NCBI GenBank assembly: GCA_002720535.1
Contig: PBIU01000004.1
Location: 385,043-390,892, forward strand
Direction of reading: 5' to 3'
Length of the DNA stretch: 5,850 nucleotides
Source of the DNA: Candidatus Pelagibacterales bacterium
GTDB taxonomy: Bacteria; Pseudomonadota; Alphaproteobacteria; TMED109
The notes under the pieces were generated by a model. That model worked only from the letters and a program-made list of their open reading frames with translations, ran no database searches and was not told where the DNA came from. Within the stretch, counting starts at the first letter, position 1, and every line of letters starts with the position of its first letter. Below are positions 5,798-5,850 of the stretch, piece after piece. A program made the translations under genes and the position numbers.

Positions 5798-5850
5798 CAC
5801 TATGATTTAGCACCTTCAAGCCCAGTAATCAGCCAAAAAAAAGACCTCAT

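Noticed and set aside
5800..5850. Short minus-strand open frame reaching the window edge (ending ...WLITGLEGAKS, stop at 5800-5802)
   Set aside because: It could be the C-terminus of a gene entering from the right, even an integrase, but 16 codons with no recognisable motif cannot be told from chance.
5753..5850. tmRNA acceptor piece (alphaproteobacterial two-piece ssrA)
   Set aside because: The acceptor strand AGGGCTC does not give the G3-U70 pair needed for alanine charging, the variable region is not tmRNA-like, and a tRNA-Lys loop fits the spacing.

Overview
The window is strongly AT-rich, tightly packed and has short intergenic gaps. Protein families and the tRNA remnants (CCA-encoding, GAGCCCU-type acceptor expected from the 3' strand) suggest a streamlined, low-GC marine alphaproteobacterium of the Pelagibacterales/SAR11 or AEGEAN-169 kind. 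That placement is an inference from composition and gene types, not from a marker gene.

Left edge (1-538, + strand): the C-terminal two thirds of a PLP-dependent class IV aminotransferase, best read as D-amino acid aminotransferase. A 118-bp gap (539-656) with an extended -10 promoter candidate follows.

Centre (657-4433, + strand): a compact four-gene operon with gaps of 28, 17 and 0 bp. It encodes an Ldh2/HcxB-type 2-hydroxyacid dehydrogenase, a small YdjA-like FMN nitroreductase, a histidinol dehydrogenase family protein and a classical SDR. All appear intact. No other histidine biosynthesis gene is present. Three NAD(P)-linked alcohol or hydroxyacid dehydrogenase families together look more like a catabolic module oxidising a small polyol or hydroxyacid than histidine synthesis. 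One specific candidate is the marine C3-sulfonate dihydroxypropanesulfonate (DHPS), whose 3-dehydrogenase HpsN is a HisD homologue. No desulfonating enzyme or transporter is in the window, so this remains a hypothesis.

Right part (4434-5850): a different kind of DNA. Two directly repeated tRNA 3' halves, each reading on the minus strand from an anticodon-like loop through the T arm to CCA, share an identical 36-bp block (4438-4473 and 5748-5783). One loop reads like tRNA-Lys(CUU) and the other like tRNA-Lys(UUU). Neither has a 5' half in the window. This is what repeated integration by tRNA-targeting tyrosine recombinases leaves behind. Between them lie a minus-strand gene for a lipoprotein trypsin-like serine protease with an unrecognised cysteine-rich N-terminal domain, and a block of four 10-bp tandem repeats abutting a perfect DnaA-box 9-mer. 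I read 4438-5797 as a segment of an integrative element or genomic island whose left boundary sits four bases after the operon's last stop codon. No recombinase gene is visible; it may lie beyond the right edge.
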